Source: Deltaproteobacteria bacterium (GTDB lineage Bacteria; Desulfobacterota; GWC2-55-46; JAJCZF01). Taken from it: a DNA stretch of 33,203 nucleotides. The notes under the pieces were generated by a model, which saw only the letters and a program-made list of their open reading frames with translations, did not search any database and was not told where the DNA came from. A program made the position numbers and the translations under genes. The stretch is taken from NCBI GenBank assembly GCA_029262475.1, contig JAJCZG010000071.1, positions 1 to 33,203 on the forward strand. The letters are read 5' to 3'. Below are positions 15,708-24,145 of the stretch, piece by piece (the first letter of the stretch is position 1; the number at the start of each line of letters is the position of its first letter).

Positions 15708-17055
15708 CGAGAAGAACTACCTGGTGGTGATGGAGGCCCTCCTTACGGCGGAGGGTTATGATGTGGTTACTACCAATAACCCTAGGAAGGCCGTCGCTAT
15801 CGTTCAGGAAGACCCTCCGGACCTCCTCATTACCGATATGAAGATGCCGCATATGAGCGGCCTTGAGCTCATGAGGTCGGTAAAGGCCATGCACCTCTCG
15901 CTCCCGGTAATAATACTGACGGCTTACGGTACCGTGGAGACTGCGGTCAGTGCCATGAAGGAGGGCGCCGACCATTACCTCCTTAAACCATTCGACAACG
16001 ACGAGATGAAGCTCGTCGTCAAGCGCGTCCTCGATATGAATACGCTCGCCGAGGAGAAGAGCCTTTTGAAGAGGGAACTCTCAAAGAGGATAGGCGAGGA
16101 TGGTTTCATAGGGCTCTCACCGCCCATGAAGGAGATATCCGGGCTTATAGAAAAGATAGCCAGGACCCGAACGACGGTGCTCATAGAGGGGGAGAGCGGC
16201 ACCGGTAAGGAGCTTGTCGCGAGAGCCATACACAAGGCGAGTGATCGCAGTGTAAGGCCGTTTGTAGCCGTCAACTGCGGCGCCCTTACCGAGACGCTCC
16301 TCGAAAGCGAGCTATTCGGCCACGAGAAGGGCGCCTTTACCGGAGCTACCGCCAGGAGAAAAGGTCTCTTTGAGATGGCCGACGGCGGCACCCTCTTTTT
16401 AGACGAGGTAGGCACTACCTCCCCGGCGCTCCAGGTAAAGCTACTTAGAGTCCTCCAGGAGAGGAGCTTTGAGCGTGTCGGGGGCGAAAAGAAGATTACC
16501 GTAGACGTGAGGGTGATAGCGGCCTCCAATAAACTCCTTAAGGATCTCGTCACTCAGGGGGTCTTCCGCGACGACCTCCTTTACAGGCTTAACGTCTTCA
16601 CGATGAAGATACCACCCTTAAGGGAGCGCCGGGAAGATATAGGCCCGCTTGCCGCGTACTTTGCGGCGGCCTTCTGCGTCGAACTCGGAAAAGAGGCCAA
16701 GCTGATACCCGACTCCGTTATGGAACGCCTTTACAAGTACCGGTGGCCCGGAAACGTTAGAGAGCTTAGGAATGTGATAGAGAGGGCCGTAGTGGTTAGC
16801 TCTTTAGATTCGCTATCTCCCTCCGATCTGCCCGCCGAGCTCTCAGAAGACGCTTCCGGGAAGGGAGGCCTTCCAGGTGGATCTTACGAATTGAAGAAGC
16901 CGCTCACCGAGGCGGTTAACGACTATGAAAAGGCGCTTATAACTACGGCGCTCGACAGGGCCGGGGGGGTCCAGGCAGCCGCAGCGCGTCTCCTCGGGAT
17001 AAGCCCCACCAATCTCCAGTATAAGCTCGGAAAACACAAGCTGAATCAGCCGTGA
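15682..17055 (+). CDS. NtrC-family sigma-54-dependent response regulator
   Basis: The 457-residue protein starts MKTILVVDDEKNYLVVM at the ATG at 15682, with AGGAGGAG 4 nt upstream; an earlier in-frame start at 15664 would only add residues within the kinase gene's end. The receiver domain has acidic Asp8/Asp9 and the phospho-acceptor Asp52 (LITDMKMP). The AAA+ domain has Walker A GESGTGKELVARAIH, the sigma-54 contact loop ESELFGHEKGAFTGA, Walker B GGTLFLDEVG and RWPGNVRELRNVIERA. A Fis-type helix-turn-helix closes the protein (AAAARLLGISPTNLQYKL). All catalytic features are intact. The nearest downstream consensus sigma-54 promoter is at 18920, making that cluster the likely target; this is inference. 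Confidence 0.95.
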   Translation: MKTILVVDDEKNYLVVMEALLTAEGYDVVTTNNPRKAVAIVQEDPPDLLITDMKMPHMSGLELMRSVKAMHLSLPVIILTAYGTVETAVSAMKEGADHYLLKPFDNDEMKLVVKRVLDMNTLAEEKSLLKRELSKRIGEDGFIGLSPPMKEISGLIEKIARTRTTVLIEGESGTGKELVARAIHKASDRSVRPFVAVNCGALTETLLESELFGHEKGAFTGATARRKGLFEMADGGTLFLDEVGTTSPALQVKLLRVLQERSFERVGGEKKITVDVRVIAASNKLLKDLVTQGVFRDDLLYRLNVFTMKIPPLRERREDIGPLAAYFAAAFCVELGKEAKLIPDSVMERLYKYRWPGNVRELRNVIERAVVVSSLDSLSPSDLPAELSEDASGKGGLPGGSYELKKPLTEAVNDYEKALITTALDRAGGVQAAAARLLGISPTNLQYKLGKHKLNQP

Positions 17056-17165
17056 TAAGGCCGTCACTTTAAAGGTTTTGCCCTTTATGCCGATAACCTA
17101 TAGTGTTATGATACTAAGCGGATCATTGTATTGTTTTGTCTAACCTGAGATAAAGGCATTAGGTT

Positions 17166-18698
17166 ATGGGGAAATTTCCAGCTCTGGAAGAACTCAGCAA
17201 TTTTAAAGACATAAGGCTTCCGTCTTTCCCCGCAGTCGGTCTTAAGATCCTGGAACTTATCAAAAAAGATGAGTTTACCGTCAAGGAGCTCGCTAAGACG
17301 ATCAGCGCCGACCAGGCGCTCGCCGCCAGAACACTCAAGCTCGCCAACTCCGCCCTTTATTCTCCTTTAAGCCGTGTTGACACCATCGAGAGGGCCGTCT
17401 CGGTACTGGGGACAAATACCCTTAAAAATATAGCTCTCTCCTTTGCAATACTTGATAAGTTGAAGGAGTACGAGGGGGGCGACTTCGACTACGACAGCTT
17501 CTGGAAGCATTCTGTAACGGCGGCTGTCGCCGCCGAGACGCTCGCGATCCGCCTTCCAAGCAAAATGGATGACGCGTTCGTGACTTCTATGTTAATGGAC
17601 ATAGGCACACTTATTATCTACCTCTGCAGGCCGGGAGAATACGGCCGCGTCCTCTCTGGTATGAAGGAGACCGGAAAAGATCAGGTAAGTGTAGAGGATT
17701 CCGTATTCGGCTTTAATCATATGACCGTAAGTAAAGAGATTCTTCAGAGCTGGTCCATCCCGGAGAATCTCTATATCCCCATCGCGCACCATCACAATAG
17801 CGGCGCTACCCCAAAGAAATATACCGATGAAGTTCGCCTCCTTGCGCTCTCCGACCTTGTCTCAAGCCTCTGCCTGGAGGGCGACGGCGCAGACCAGAGT
17901 GTCTTCGATACTATAAGAGAGATGCTCGTTGGCAGTTATTCTTTTACTGACGACGAAGTCTGTCACTACCTCGACGATGTCGCTAAAAAGAGTATCGAAG
18001 TCCTGGAGAGCTTCCATATCCCGTCCGACGGTATTCGCCCGTATTCGGATATACTTCACGGCGCAAGCGTGGAGCTCAGCAAGCTTAACACCGGTTACGC
18101 GAAATTAGTGATGGACCTAAAGGATGCCAACGAGAGGGGGGAGAGGCTTTCGGACCAGCTTAAGGAGGCCAATAAAGCCCTTAAGGAGATGGCCTTCAAG
18201 GATTCCCTCACGGGGCTCTATAACCATCGTTTTCTTCACGAGATGCTCGATAAAGAGATGAAGAGATCGGAGCGCGATGGAAGAAGTTTCGCTCTTATGA
18301 TATTCGACGTAGATAATTTTAAGCAGATTAACGACACCCACGGCCATAATCAGGGTGACGCGGTGCTTATGGGCGTAAGCCGTATAATAAGTAAAACCAT
18401 AAGGGGCGGAGATGTCGGAGCAAGATTCGGCGGAGATGAATTCGCGGTCATCCTCCCGAATATCAACATCGGCGGCGCTGAGGCCCTCGCCGAGAGGATA
18501 AGGTATAAGGTAGAAGCTCTAAATACCAGCTTCAAGGCCAAAATGAATACCAACGTCGGCTTTACGGTAAGTATAGGTGTTGGTGTCTATAATGTTTCCA
18601 AAGGAAAGAAGAGCAAGAACGATATAATAATTGCGATAGACCAGGCGCTCTACAAGTCAAAGGCCGCCGGCCGTAACAAGGTCACCGTAGCCGCCTAG
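17166..18698 (+). CDS. HDOD-GGDEF protein, probable diguanylate cyclase
   Basis: The 510-residue protein has an N-terminal HDOD domain (about 10-220: LPSFPAVGLKILELIKKDE, ANSALYSPL, AHHHNS), a module typically involved in signalling protein interactions. A coiled-coil linker (SDQLKEANKALKEM) leads into a GGDEF domain beginning DSLTGLYNHRFLHEML. The active site GGDEF at 422-426 is intact, and RGGD at 413-416 is an RxxD inhibitory site, so feedback-controlled cyclic-di-GMP synthesis is expected. No signal peptide or membrane segment is visible, so it is cytoplasmic. It starts 110 nt after the NtrC-type regulator gene; a TATGAT at 17107-17112 could be part of its own promoter. Family identity is firm; what activates it is unknown. 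Confidence 0.92.
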   Translation: MGKFPALEELSNFKDIRLPSFPAVGLKILELIKKDEFTVKELAKTISADQALAARTLKLANSALYSPLSRVDTIERAVSVLGTNTLKNIALSFAILDKLKEYEGGDFDYDSFWKHSVTAAVAAETLAIRLPSKMDDAFVTSMLMDIGTLIIYLCRPGEYGRVLSGMKETGKDQVSVEDSVFGFNHMTVSKEILQSWSIPENLYIPIAHHHNSGATPKKYTDEVRLLALSDLVSSLCLEGDGADQSVFDTIREMLVGSYSFTDDEVCHYLDDVAKKSIEVLESFHIPSDGIRPYSDILHGASVELSKLNTGYAKLVMDLKDANERGERLSDQLKEANKALKEMAFKDSLTGLYNHRFLHEMLDKEMKRSERDGRSFALMIFDVDNFKQINDTHGHNQGDAVLMGVSRIISKTIRGGDVGARFGGDEFAVILPNINIGGAEALAERIRYKVEALNTSFKAKMNTNVGFTVSIGVGVYNVSKGKKSKNDIIIAIDQALYKSKAAGRNKVTVAA

Positions 18699-19109
18699 TT
18701 TCAGGATCTACTATAATAAGTTCTTGTAATGTTTAAGTAACAGTCCCGCATGGGGTTCACCTCTTCGCCATCTTCGATCTTCCACACCTCTGAGAGTTCA
18801 GAAGCCCTGGATACAACTTTTTTCATGGTACGTGCAAAAATTTATATGATATCTCAATCTCGACGAGACCATCGTTGCTGTAAGTAGCTGGAATATCTAG
18901 TATTTTTAGGTGATCGGCCTTGGCACGGCTCTTGCTCTTATATCTATCTCGTAAAGAGTTTATCGAGATAAATAGATAAGTGGTGCCATAAAAGACCTTC
19001 TCCGGCGGTATATATGAATTGAAGAAGGGAAATCAGTCGTAAATCAGGATAAGACGGCGATGGCACAGCGGGGAGTTTAATAGTATAACGGCACTTCTGG
19101 AGAGCGTTT
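18699..19109. other. 411-base gap: sigma-54 promoter plus possible gene remnants
   Basis: Apart from the sigma-54 promoter, this gap has lower-GC, coding-like sequence. On the minus strand a stop-free stretch of 69 codons (19032 down to 18826, stop at 18825-18823) has no Met start but reads like protein (YIPPEKVFYGTTYLFISINS, later DIPATYSNDGLVEIEISYKF). An ATG overlapping its stop (18826-18824) opens a 41-residue frame ending at 18701. They could be pieces of one broken gene. On the plus strand, 19004-19027 encodes GGIYELKK, matching GGSYELKK in the NtrC-type regulator linker. None is secure enough to be called a gene. Confidence 0.35.
18920..18936 (+). promoter_or_regulatory. Consensus sigma-54 (RpoN) promoter of the five-gene cluster
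   Basis: TTGGCACGGCTCTTGCT matches the sigma-54 consensus TGGCACG-N4-TTGC at every key base: GG at 18922-18923, GC at 18934-18935, with the required 10 bases between. Transcription would begin near 18947, about 163 nt before the first gene at 19110. Sigma-54 promoters need an AAA+ activator, and an NtrC-type one is encoded 2 kb upstream. No activator-binding dyad stood out by eye. Confidence 0.75.
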
Positions 19110-19829
19110 GTGACGAAAACCATAAAGATAGGCAAGACCCTTATAAGTAACCTTGACGGCCTCTCCCTTAGCCTTGTCGGAGAGGACGGGGAGGGAAGAA
19201 AGGCTGTGGAACGCTTTGCCCACAGGGTCTACGCCAAGCAGTACGGAGCAGATATTAAAGTATTTAGCCGCGACCTCCTTACGCTTAATTCGACAGAGGA
19301 CGGTTTTTTGAGCTGCATCGGGATAAACACCACGGAGAGCGGAAGCCTCTTTTTTGAGAAGTATCTTGACCGCCCCGCCGAAGACGAGATATCCATAAAG
19401 ACCGGCCTTAAGGCCGTTAGGGATGAGATAGTGGAGATAGGAACTCTGGCGGTTCACCCGAGGGGGCTCTGCCAGCTGATGATGGCCGGGCTTGCCGGCC
19501 TGGTTACGGCGAGGGAGAAGAGGTTTATGGTCTTTACCGCCGTAAAAAGTCTCCAAAACACCTTAAGGCGTCTCGGGATTGATTATACCGTCCTTGCCGA
19601 CGCCGACCCGTCCAGACTCTCGGGCGATGCCGGGGAGTGGGGGCGTTACTACGAGGCCTCACCGAAGATCATCGTCCTTGACCTCCATAAGAGCAGGCTC
19701 CGGCTCGGCGAATTACTAAATAACCGTGACGGCCTCGCCACAGAGCAGTGGGCGCGCCTTATTTACAGGCTCTTTGTCGAGGGTTTTAATATGGAGAGTA
19801 AAAAGATTTTAAAAGAGAAGGTGGCTTAA
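19110..19829 (+). CDS. Thermostable-hemolysin family protein, probable GNAT-like acyltransferase
   Basis: The 239-residue product has the features I associate with the thermostable hemolysin family (named after a Vibrio protein): YAKQYGADIKVFSRDLLTL, an LFFEKYLDRP segment, DEIVEIGTLAVHPRG, FMVFTAVKSLQNTLRRLGI, and WGRYYEASPKIIV. The fold is predicted to be related to GNAT and autoinducer-synthase acyltransferases, so the 'hemolysin' name is probably misleading for its role here. There is no signal peptide, so it acts in the cytoplasm. It starts at a GTG at 19110 with GGAG 7 nt upstream. Its TAATG junction with the acyl ligase gene couples the two. I infer that it transfers an acyl group supplied by that ligase; the acceptor is unknown. 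Confidence 0.8.
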   Translation: MTKTIKIGKTLISNLDGLSLSLVGEDGEGRKAVERFAHRVYAKQYGADIKVFSRDLLTLNSTEDGFLSCIGINTTESGSLFFEKYLDRPAEDEISIKTGLKAVRDEIVEIGTLAVHPRGLCQLMMAGLAGLVTAREKRFMVFTAVKSLQNTLRRLGIDYTVLADADPSRLSGDAGEWGRYYEASPKIIVLDLHKSRLRLGELLNNRDGLATEQWARLIYRLFVEGFNMESKKILKEKVA

Positions 19830-21421
19830 TGCTTCAAGCCTGGAGGAAGGTAGAGCTCCTCGCCGCCCTGGACCCGGATAGACCGGCCCTAAATGATTAT
19901 ACCTATAAGGGTCTCCGGGACGCAGTCGCCGCCGTATATGATTCCCTCCCGGAGGTCGAAGGCAAGCGCGCCGGGCTTCTAGTCGGTAATACTCCGGTAT
20001 GGGCCATATTCGATATCGCGCTTACACTTAAGGGGGCCGTGGTGGTTCCGCTCGCGGGCTTCTTTTCAGTTACGCAGATTGAGCATATCACCAAAGACGC
20101 GGCCCTCGATATCGTCGTCGTCGATGAAAACGCTATTACACTCTCCCCTGGAAGCCTGGCCGATATAGAGGTTATAGACGCCGGGGTATTTTTGACTGCG
20201 GCCAGGGATAAATATCGAGCCTCAGAAGAAATAAAACGCGAAGTAAATTATAATCATATTCCCTCCGATAAAGTAATTAAGGTAATATATACATCCGGGA
20301 CCACCGGAGGGCCGAAGGGGGTTATGATTACTCGCGGCGCGGTAGAGGCGGTGACCTCATCTCTGGCCGAAAGGAGCGGGGCTTCATCTTCGGACAGACA
20401 CCTTTCTCTCCTCCCGCTCTCAACGCTCCTTGAAGCTATAGGCGGCGTTTATGTGCCGCTCCTCAAAGGAGCCTCCGTGATATACCCGCCCGGCTCAATA
20501 AGAGAGGTGGCGGCTGACCCGAGACGGCTCCTTGGGATTATTAAAGATCTTCGTCCTACGACTACTACGCTTGTTCCGGCGCTCCTTCAGGCCTTTGTAG
20601 CTATTGGCGAGGCCGTACCAGGGCTCATGCCGGGCAGTTTCAGGTATATTGCCTGCGGCGGAGCGCCTGTCCCGTTAGCGCTCCTCGAAAGGGCCGCCGA
20701 GCTTGGTCTCCCTGTCTTTCAGGGGTACGGACTCTCCGAGTGCGTATCTGTAGTAGCTGTAAACTCCCCGGAAGATAACCGCCCGGGGAGCGTTGGACGA
20801 CCACTCCCGCACGCTTTGGTAAGGCTCTCCCCGGAGGGCGAGATAATCGTAGGGGGCGAGGGGGTTATGGCGGGTTACGTTGGCCGAGACGACGAGGCTT
20901 TTTTGAAAGAGGTCTCGACCGGTGACACCGGCTACATGGATGAAGACGGATACCTTTACGTTACCGGCAGGAAGGATAACGTTATACTTACCTCACTCGG
21001 GAGGAACGTATCTCCTGAGTGGGTAGAGAAGGAAGTGGCGATGCTCGCTTCAGTGAAGCAGGTTATGGTCATAGGGGGAGAAGCCGAGCCTTTTCTCTCA
21101 GCGCTTGTGGTGCCGGATGAAAACTGGCTGGCTGAGGCTGCAGAGAGGCTCTCTGCCGGTAATTCAAAAGGCGATAATGCTTTTGACCGGGAGACGAAGT
21201 TCAGGCTCGCAGAGGAGATGCTAAAGGAGATATTCATTTCAACCAGACATCTTCCCGAGTACGCACGTGTAAAGAGCGTTGCCATTATTATGACCCCCTT
21301 TACGGCGGAAGACGGTTTGCTTACCTTAAACGGCAGGCTCAGGCGTAAAGAGATCATGGAAAGATACAGGGAGGCTATCGAAGCTCTCAATGATAATCGA
21401 TTTATTGAGGAGGTAATATGA
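19829..21421 (+). CDS. AMP-binding acyl-adenylate / acyl-CoA ligase
   Basis: ANL-superfamily enzyme of 530 residues that activates a carboxylic acid as acyl-AMP, usually followed by transfer to CoA. The P-loop IYTSGTTGGPKGVMIT (about 151-166) is intact; GYGLSECVSV carries the adenylate-binding region; GDTGYMDEDGYLYVTGRKDN and the hinge and the following LTSLGRNVSPEWVE contain the adenylate and C-terminal domain motifs. The ending (NGRLRRKEIMERY) holds the usual catalytic Lys/Arg region. It is shorter than typical long-chain acyl-CoA synthetases of about 560-600, with a short N-terminus. Its ATG overlaps the previous stop by one base and its end overlaps the next gene by 4. Likely supplies an acyl donor to the acyltransferase; substrate unknown. 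Confidence 0.88.
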   Translation: MLQAWRKVELLAALDPDRPALNDYTYKGLRDAVAAVYDSLPEVEGKRAGLLVGNTPVWAIFDIALTLKGAVVVPLAGFFSVTQIEHITKDAALDIVVVDENAITLSPGSLADIEVIDAGVFLTAARDKYRASEEIKREVNYNHIPSDKVIKVIYTSGTTGGPKGVMITRGAVEAVTSSLAERSGASSSDRHLSLLPLSTLLEAIGGVYVPLLKGASVIYPPGSIREVAADPRRLLGIIKDLRPTTTTLVPALLQAFVAIGEAVPGLMPGSFRYIACGGAPVPLALLERAAELGLPVFQGYGLSECVSVVAVNSPEDNRPGSVGRPLPHALVRLSPEGEIIVGGEGVMAGYVGRDDEAFLKEVSTGDTGYMDEDGYLYVTGRKDNVILTSLGRNVSPEWVEKEVAMLASVKQVMVIGGEAEPFLSALVVPDENWLAEAAERLSAGNSKGDNAFDRETKFRLAEEMLKEIFISTRHLPEYARVKSVAIIMTPFTAEDGLLTLNGRLRRKEIMERYREAIEALNDNRFIEEVI

Positions 21422-22227
21422 AAGACGGAAAGACCGGGTCATTGTTCTTTATCTCTTTTTCGAGTATTTTGATAGTCTTTCTTCTCGCGTCGTTTTCTTT
21501 TGCGGGCGAAAGTGCGGTTGATCTTGTTAAAACCGGCGACGAACTCTATAAGAGAAGGGCCGAGGGGCACTCCGGAGACAAAGCTCCGGTGGATATAGTA
21601 CTTAAGGCGAGGGACGCCTACCTTGCAGCATACGATAACGGCGACCACTCCGAAGAGCTCGTCGATAAGCTTATGAGCGCGAATTACTTTTACGCTACGT
21701 ACGCCGAGGAGGACGAAACAAAACAGAAGCAGGCGTTAGAACTTTCCATAAAAGTCGGAGAGGAACTGCTTTCACGGATGCCCGATAGCGTAGCCGTCAA
21801 TTACCAGATGGGCGGTGCGTGGGGGCGCTGGGGCGAGGTCTTCGGCATCTTCGCTTCGGCGAGGAAAGGGGTAGCGCAGACGGTCAGGGAGTACGCCGAG
21901 ACGACAGTGGCCCTCGACCCGGAATATGCCGGTGGCGGCGGTTACAGGACGCTTGGAAGGCTTCACTTCAAGGCACCTAAGATTCCTTTCATACTCTCCT
22001 GGCCGAGCAAGAAGGAGAGTGAGAAGTTTTTAAAGAAGGCCACGGCTCTCGGCCCGGATAAGCTTACTAACCACCTCTTCTACGCCGAGACCCTCATGGC
22101 CTCGGGCGCGAAGAAAGAGGCACTTAGCGAACTGGAATTTATATTAAAGGCCATACCTAGCCAAGATACGCTCGTTGAGGATCTCCGGGACCAGAAAGAG
22201 GCCGGGGAGCTCAAAAAGAAGCTCTAG
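21418..22227 (+). CDS. Exported TPR-like protein (TRAP T-component/TatT-like)
   Basis: This 269-residue protein has a signal peptide (SLFFISFSSILIVFLLASF, then SFAGES), so it is likely periplasmic. The rest is helical with tetratricopeptide-like repeats: DLVKTGDELYKRR, ALELSIKVGEELLSRMPDSV, VREYAETTVALDPEY and EALSELEFILKAIPSQDTL. The YRTLGRLHFKAPKIPFILSW segment followed by LKKATALGPDKLTNHLFYAE resembles TatT-type T-components known near TRAP transporters, though no TRAP permease is here. The gene overlaps the ligase gene by 4 nt (ATGA). An exported scaffold inside an otherwise cytoplasmic enzyme cluster suggests that the product or a partner acts in the envelope. Function is not otherwise known. 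Confidence 0.75.
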   Translation: MKDGKTGSLFFISFSSILIVFLLASFSFAGESAVDLVKTGDELYKRRAEGHSGDKAPVDIVLKARDAYLAAYDNGDHSEELVDKLMSANYFYATYAEEDETKQKQALELSIKVGEELLSRMPDSVAVNYQMGGAWGRWGEVFGIFASARKGVAQTVREYAETTVALDPEYAGGGGYRTLGRLHFKAPKIPFILSWPSKKESEKFLKKATALGPDKLTNHLFYAETLMASGAKKEALSELEFILKAIPSQDTLVEDLRDQKEAGELKKKL

Positions 22228-22250
22228 AGATATTTCGGGAGATATTTATC

Positions 22251-23339
22251 ATGGTAAAACACAGCGGAATAAGCAAATACACGAGCCAGTACATACCGGA
22301 CGCCCTATGGGATATCTTTAATATCACCCCTGAGGAGTTAAAAGGCCTCTCCGTACTGGAGAGTAGCGTTTATCTTACTCGGGAGTGTAACCTTAAGTGC
22401 CAGTACTGTAAGATAATAAAGACCGAACTCCCAAAGGAACTCACCATCGAAGAGTGGATAGAGGCGATGGATATCCTGGAGGATATCGGCATTAAATTCG
22501 TAAATATCGCAGGCGGCGAGCCGACGGTTCTCGATGGGCTGCCGCGTATCATAAAGCACCTTAGCACCAATACGAAGATGGACTTCTCCATAGTCTCTAA
22601 TTCTCTCTTCGGCGCAAAGAAGGCTGAAGACCTGGTAGATGCGGGGCTTAAAGCCTATATAGCCAGCGTGGACGTGCTCGGCGGCGGGGACATGAAGGTT
22701 CATGACCTGAGGAAATCGAGCGCGGGGCTTAAGATGCTCGTAAAGCTAAAGGAGATGGGGGTACCCTATCTCTGCGCCAACATAGTCATCTCGGCGACCA
22801 ATATCGATAACGTAATGGATGTCGTGAAATTTCTGAGCGACGAGGGCATATGGGTAAATATATGCCCGATCATCTGGGGAAAAGGCGATAAGTGGGACGA
22901 GATCGATATCGAGGATGAGAGGTACCGCCTCGGCCCCGAGCATACAGATAAGCTAAAGGCGATAGCCTCCGAACTGATCGAGATTAAAAGGGGCGGGGCT
23001 TTGATACTCCCGACCGAGCCGTATTTGGAGGGGCTCCCGTCGCATGGGGTTTTACTCGACTGGCGCTGCTGCACGGAGAAGATCGAGACCCCTCCTCCGA
23101 GGCTCACCATAGACGCCGACGGCTCCATGATGAGCTGCATTAATATGAGGGGAGATGTAGCCGAGAAGTACAAGATCTTCGATATGAGGAATAAGGATAC
23201 GTACAATAAATTCCTCAGGGACTGGTGGGCTGAGGCTAAGTCGTGCGACGGCTGTTACTGGTCCACCATGGCGATGGCCTCGGAGAGGCAGGATATGTTA
23301 ACTCAACTTAAAAATAAGCCGGGGTGGTTGGAGTCGTGA
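22251..23339 (+). CDS. Radical SAM enzyme with Cys-rich C-terminal region
   Basis: The 362-residue protein binds a 4Fe-4S cluster at Cys46, Cys50 and Cys53 (C-N-L-K-C-Q-Y-C, the CxxxCxxC motif) and S-adenosylmethionine at the GGEP motif (NIAGGEPTVLDG). A partial TIM barrel follows. The C-terminal part has further cysteines (DWRCCTEK, MMSCINMRGD, SCDGCYWST), resembling an auxiliary-cluster (SPASM/Twitch-like) region, and ITIDADGSMMSC-like LTIDADGSMMSCINM is typical of these. The reaction is unknown; candidates are lipid or peptide modification. It follows the TPR gene by 23 nt and overlaps the SDR gene, so it belongs to the same operon. The combination with an acyl ligase and acyltransferase is unusual for radical SAM genes. 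Confidence 0.88.
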   Translation: MVKHSGISKYTSQYIPDALWDIFNITPEELKGLSVLESSVYLTRECNLKCQYCKIIKTELPKELTIEEWIEAMDILEDIGIKFVNIAGGEPTVLDGLPRIIKHLSTNTKMDFSIVSNSLFGAKKAEDLVDAGLKAYIASVDVLGGGDMKVHDLRKSSAGLKMLVKLKEMGVPYLCANIVISATNIDNVMDVVKFLSDEGIWVNICPIIWGKGDKWDEIDIEDERYRLGPEHTDKLKAIASELIEIKRGGALILPTEPYLEGLPSHGVLLDWRCCTEKIETPPPRLTIDADGSMMSCINMRGDVAEKYKIFDMRNKDTYNKFLRDWWAEAKSCDGCYWSTMAMASERQDMLTQLKNKPGWLES

Positions 23340-24145
23340 TACTAAAAGGTGTAAATGTAATGATAACCGGCGCTGCTGGCGGCATAGGCAGGCATATAGC
23401 CGGGGCCTTCGCCTCCAGGGGCGCGAACCTTAGCCTCGTGGATATGAGCGAGGAGAGCCTCGCCCCGGTGCTGGAAATGGCGAAAGAGAAGGGCGTTAGT
23501 GCCGTTCCGGTCGTCGCCGATATCACGAAGGACGAAGATATAGAGAGGGCCGTCCGCGAGACGGAAGTAGAGCTTGGCAGCGTGGGTGTTCTCGTAAATA
23601 ACGCCGGTATTATGCCATTTAAGACGGCAATCGACCACTCGCCAGGAGAGATAATGGCTACGCTCATGGTAAATGTCTACGGCCCGATGAGGCTAACCCA
23701 GACCGTACTTCCCGGGATGATTAAAAGCGGCTCAGGAAGGGTCGTAAATATAGGTTCGACCTTCGGCTCACTCGCCTTTCCGTATTTTAGCGTTTATTCG
23801 GCGACGAAGAGCGCCATGCGGTCTTTTTCGGAGGCGTTAAGGCGCGAACTTCAGGAGGTTAAGGGCGTAGGCGTGACCTACGTGGCCCCGAGGGCAGTAA
23901 GAAGCACGCAACCGCCGGTCTTCTTCGAGATGGCCAAGAAGATGAAGATGAGCCTAGATGAGCCTACGAAAGTGGCTTCGGTCATCGTAAGAGCGGTGGA
24001 GAAGGAGGAGAGCGAGGTCTACCTCGGCGGCTCGGAAAAACTCTTTATGTTCATAAACAAGATAAAACCTACAATGGTCGACGGCGGGCTAAAGAAGCAG
24101 ATTGAGATAATGAAGGAGTATAGCCCGAAGATGCAGAAAAAGTAG
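23336..24145 (+). CDS. Short-chain dehydrogenase/reductase (classical SDR)
   Basis: NAD(P)-dependent oxidoreductase of about 269 residues. The nucleotide motif TGAAGGIGRHIAG follows directly after the first strand (VNVMITG), then NNAGIM, and the catalytic Ser-Tyr-Lys as NIGSTFGS and YSATKSAM (Y-x3-K). The adenine-side DM after the second strand (LVDMSEESL) suggests NAD(H) preference. I choose GTG 23336, which overlaps the radical SAM stop by 4 nt (GTGA) and places the fold correctly; GTG 23324 would add four residues. Sequence after YxxxK (VTYVAPRAVRST) is the usual PG-like turn region. It is the last gene of the sigma-54 cluster. Its substrate is probably an acyl-derived keto or aldehyde compound, by inference from neighbours. 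Confidence 0.9.
   Translation: MILKGVNVMITGAAGGIGRHIAGAFASRGANLSLVDMSEESLAPVLEMAKEKGVSAVPVVADITKDEDIERAVRETEVELGSVGVLVNNAGIMPFKTAIDHSPGEIMATLMVNVYGPMRLTQTVLPGMIKSGSGRVVNIGSTFGSLAFPYFSVYSATKSAMRSFSEALRRELQEVKGVGVTYVAPRAVRSTQPPVFFEMAKKMKMSLDEPTKVASVIVRAVEKEESEVYLGGSEKLFMFINKIKPTMVDGGLKKQIEIMKEYSPKMQKK

Noticed and set aside
19110..19829. Reading the first cluster gene as a true secreted hemolysin toxin
   Set aside because: No signal peptide, and its operon is of acyl-activating and redox enzymes; the acyltransferase-like fold gives a better explanation.
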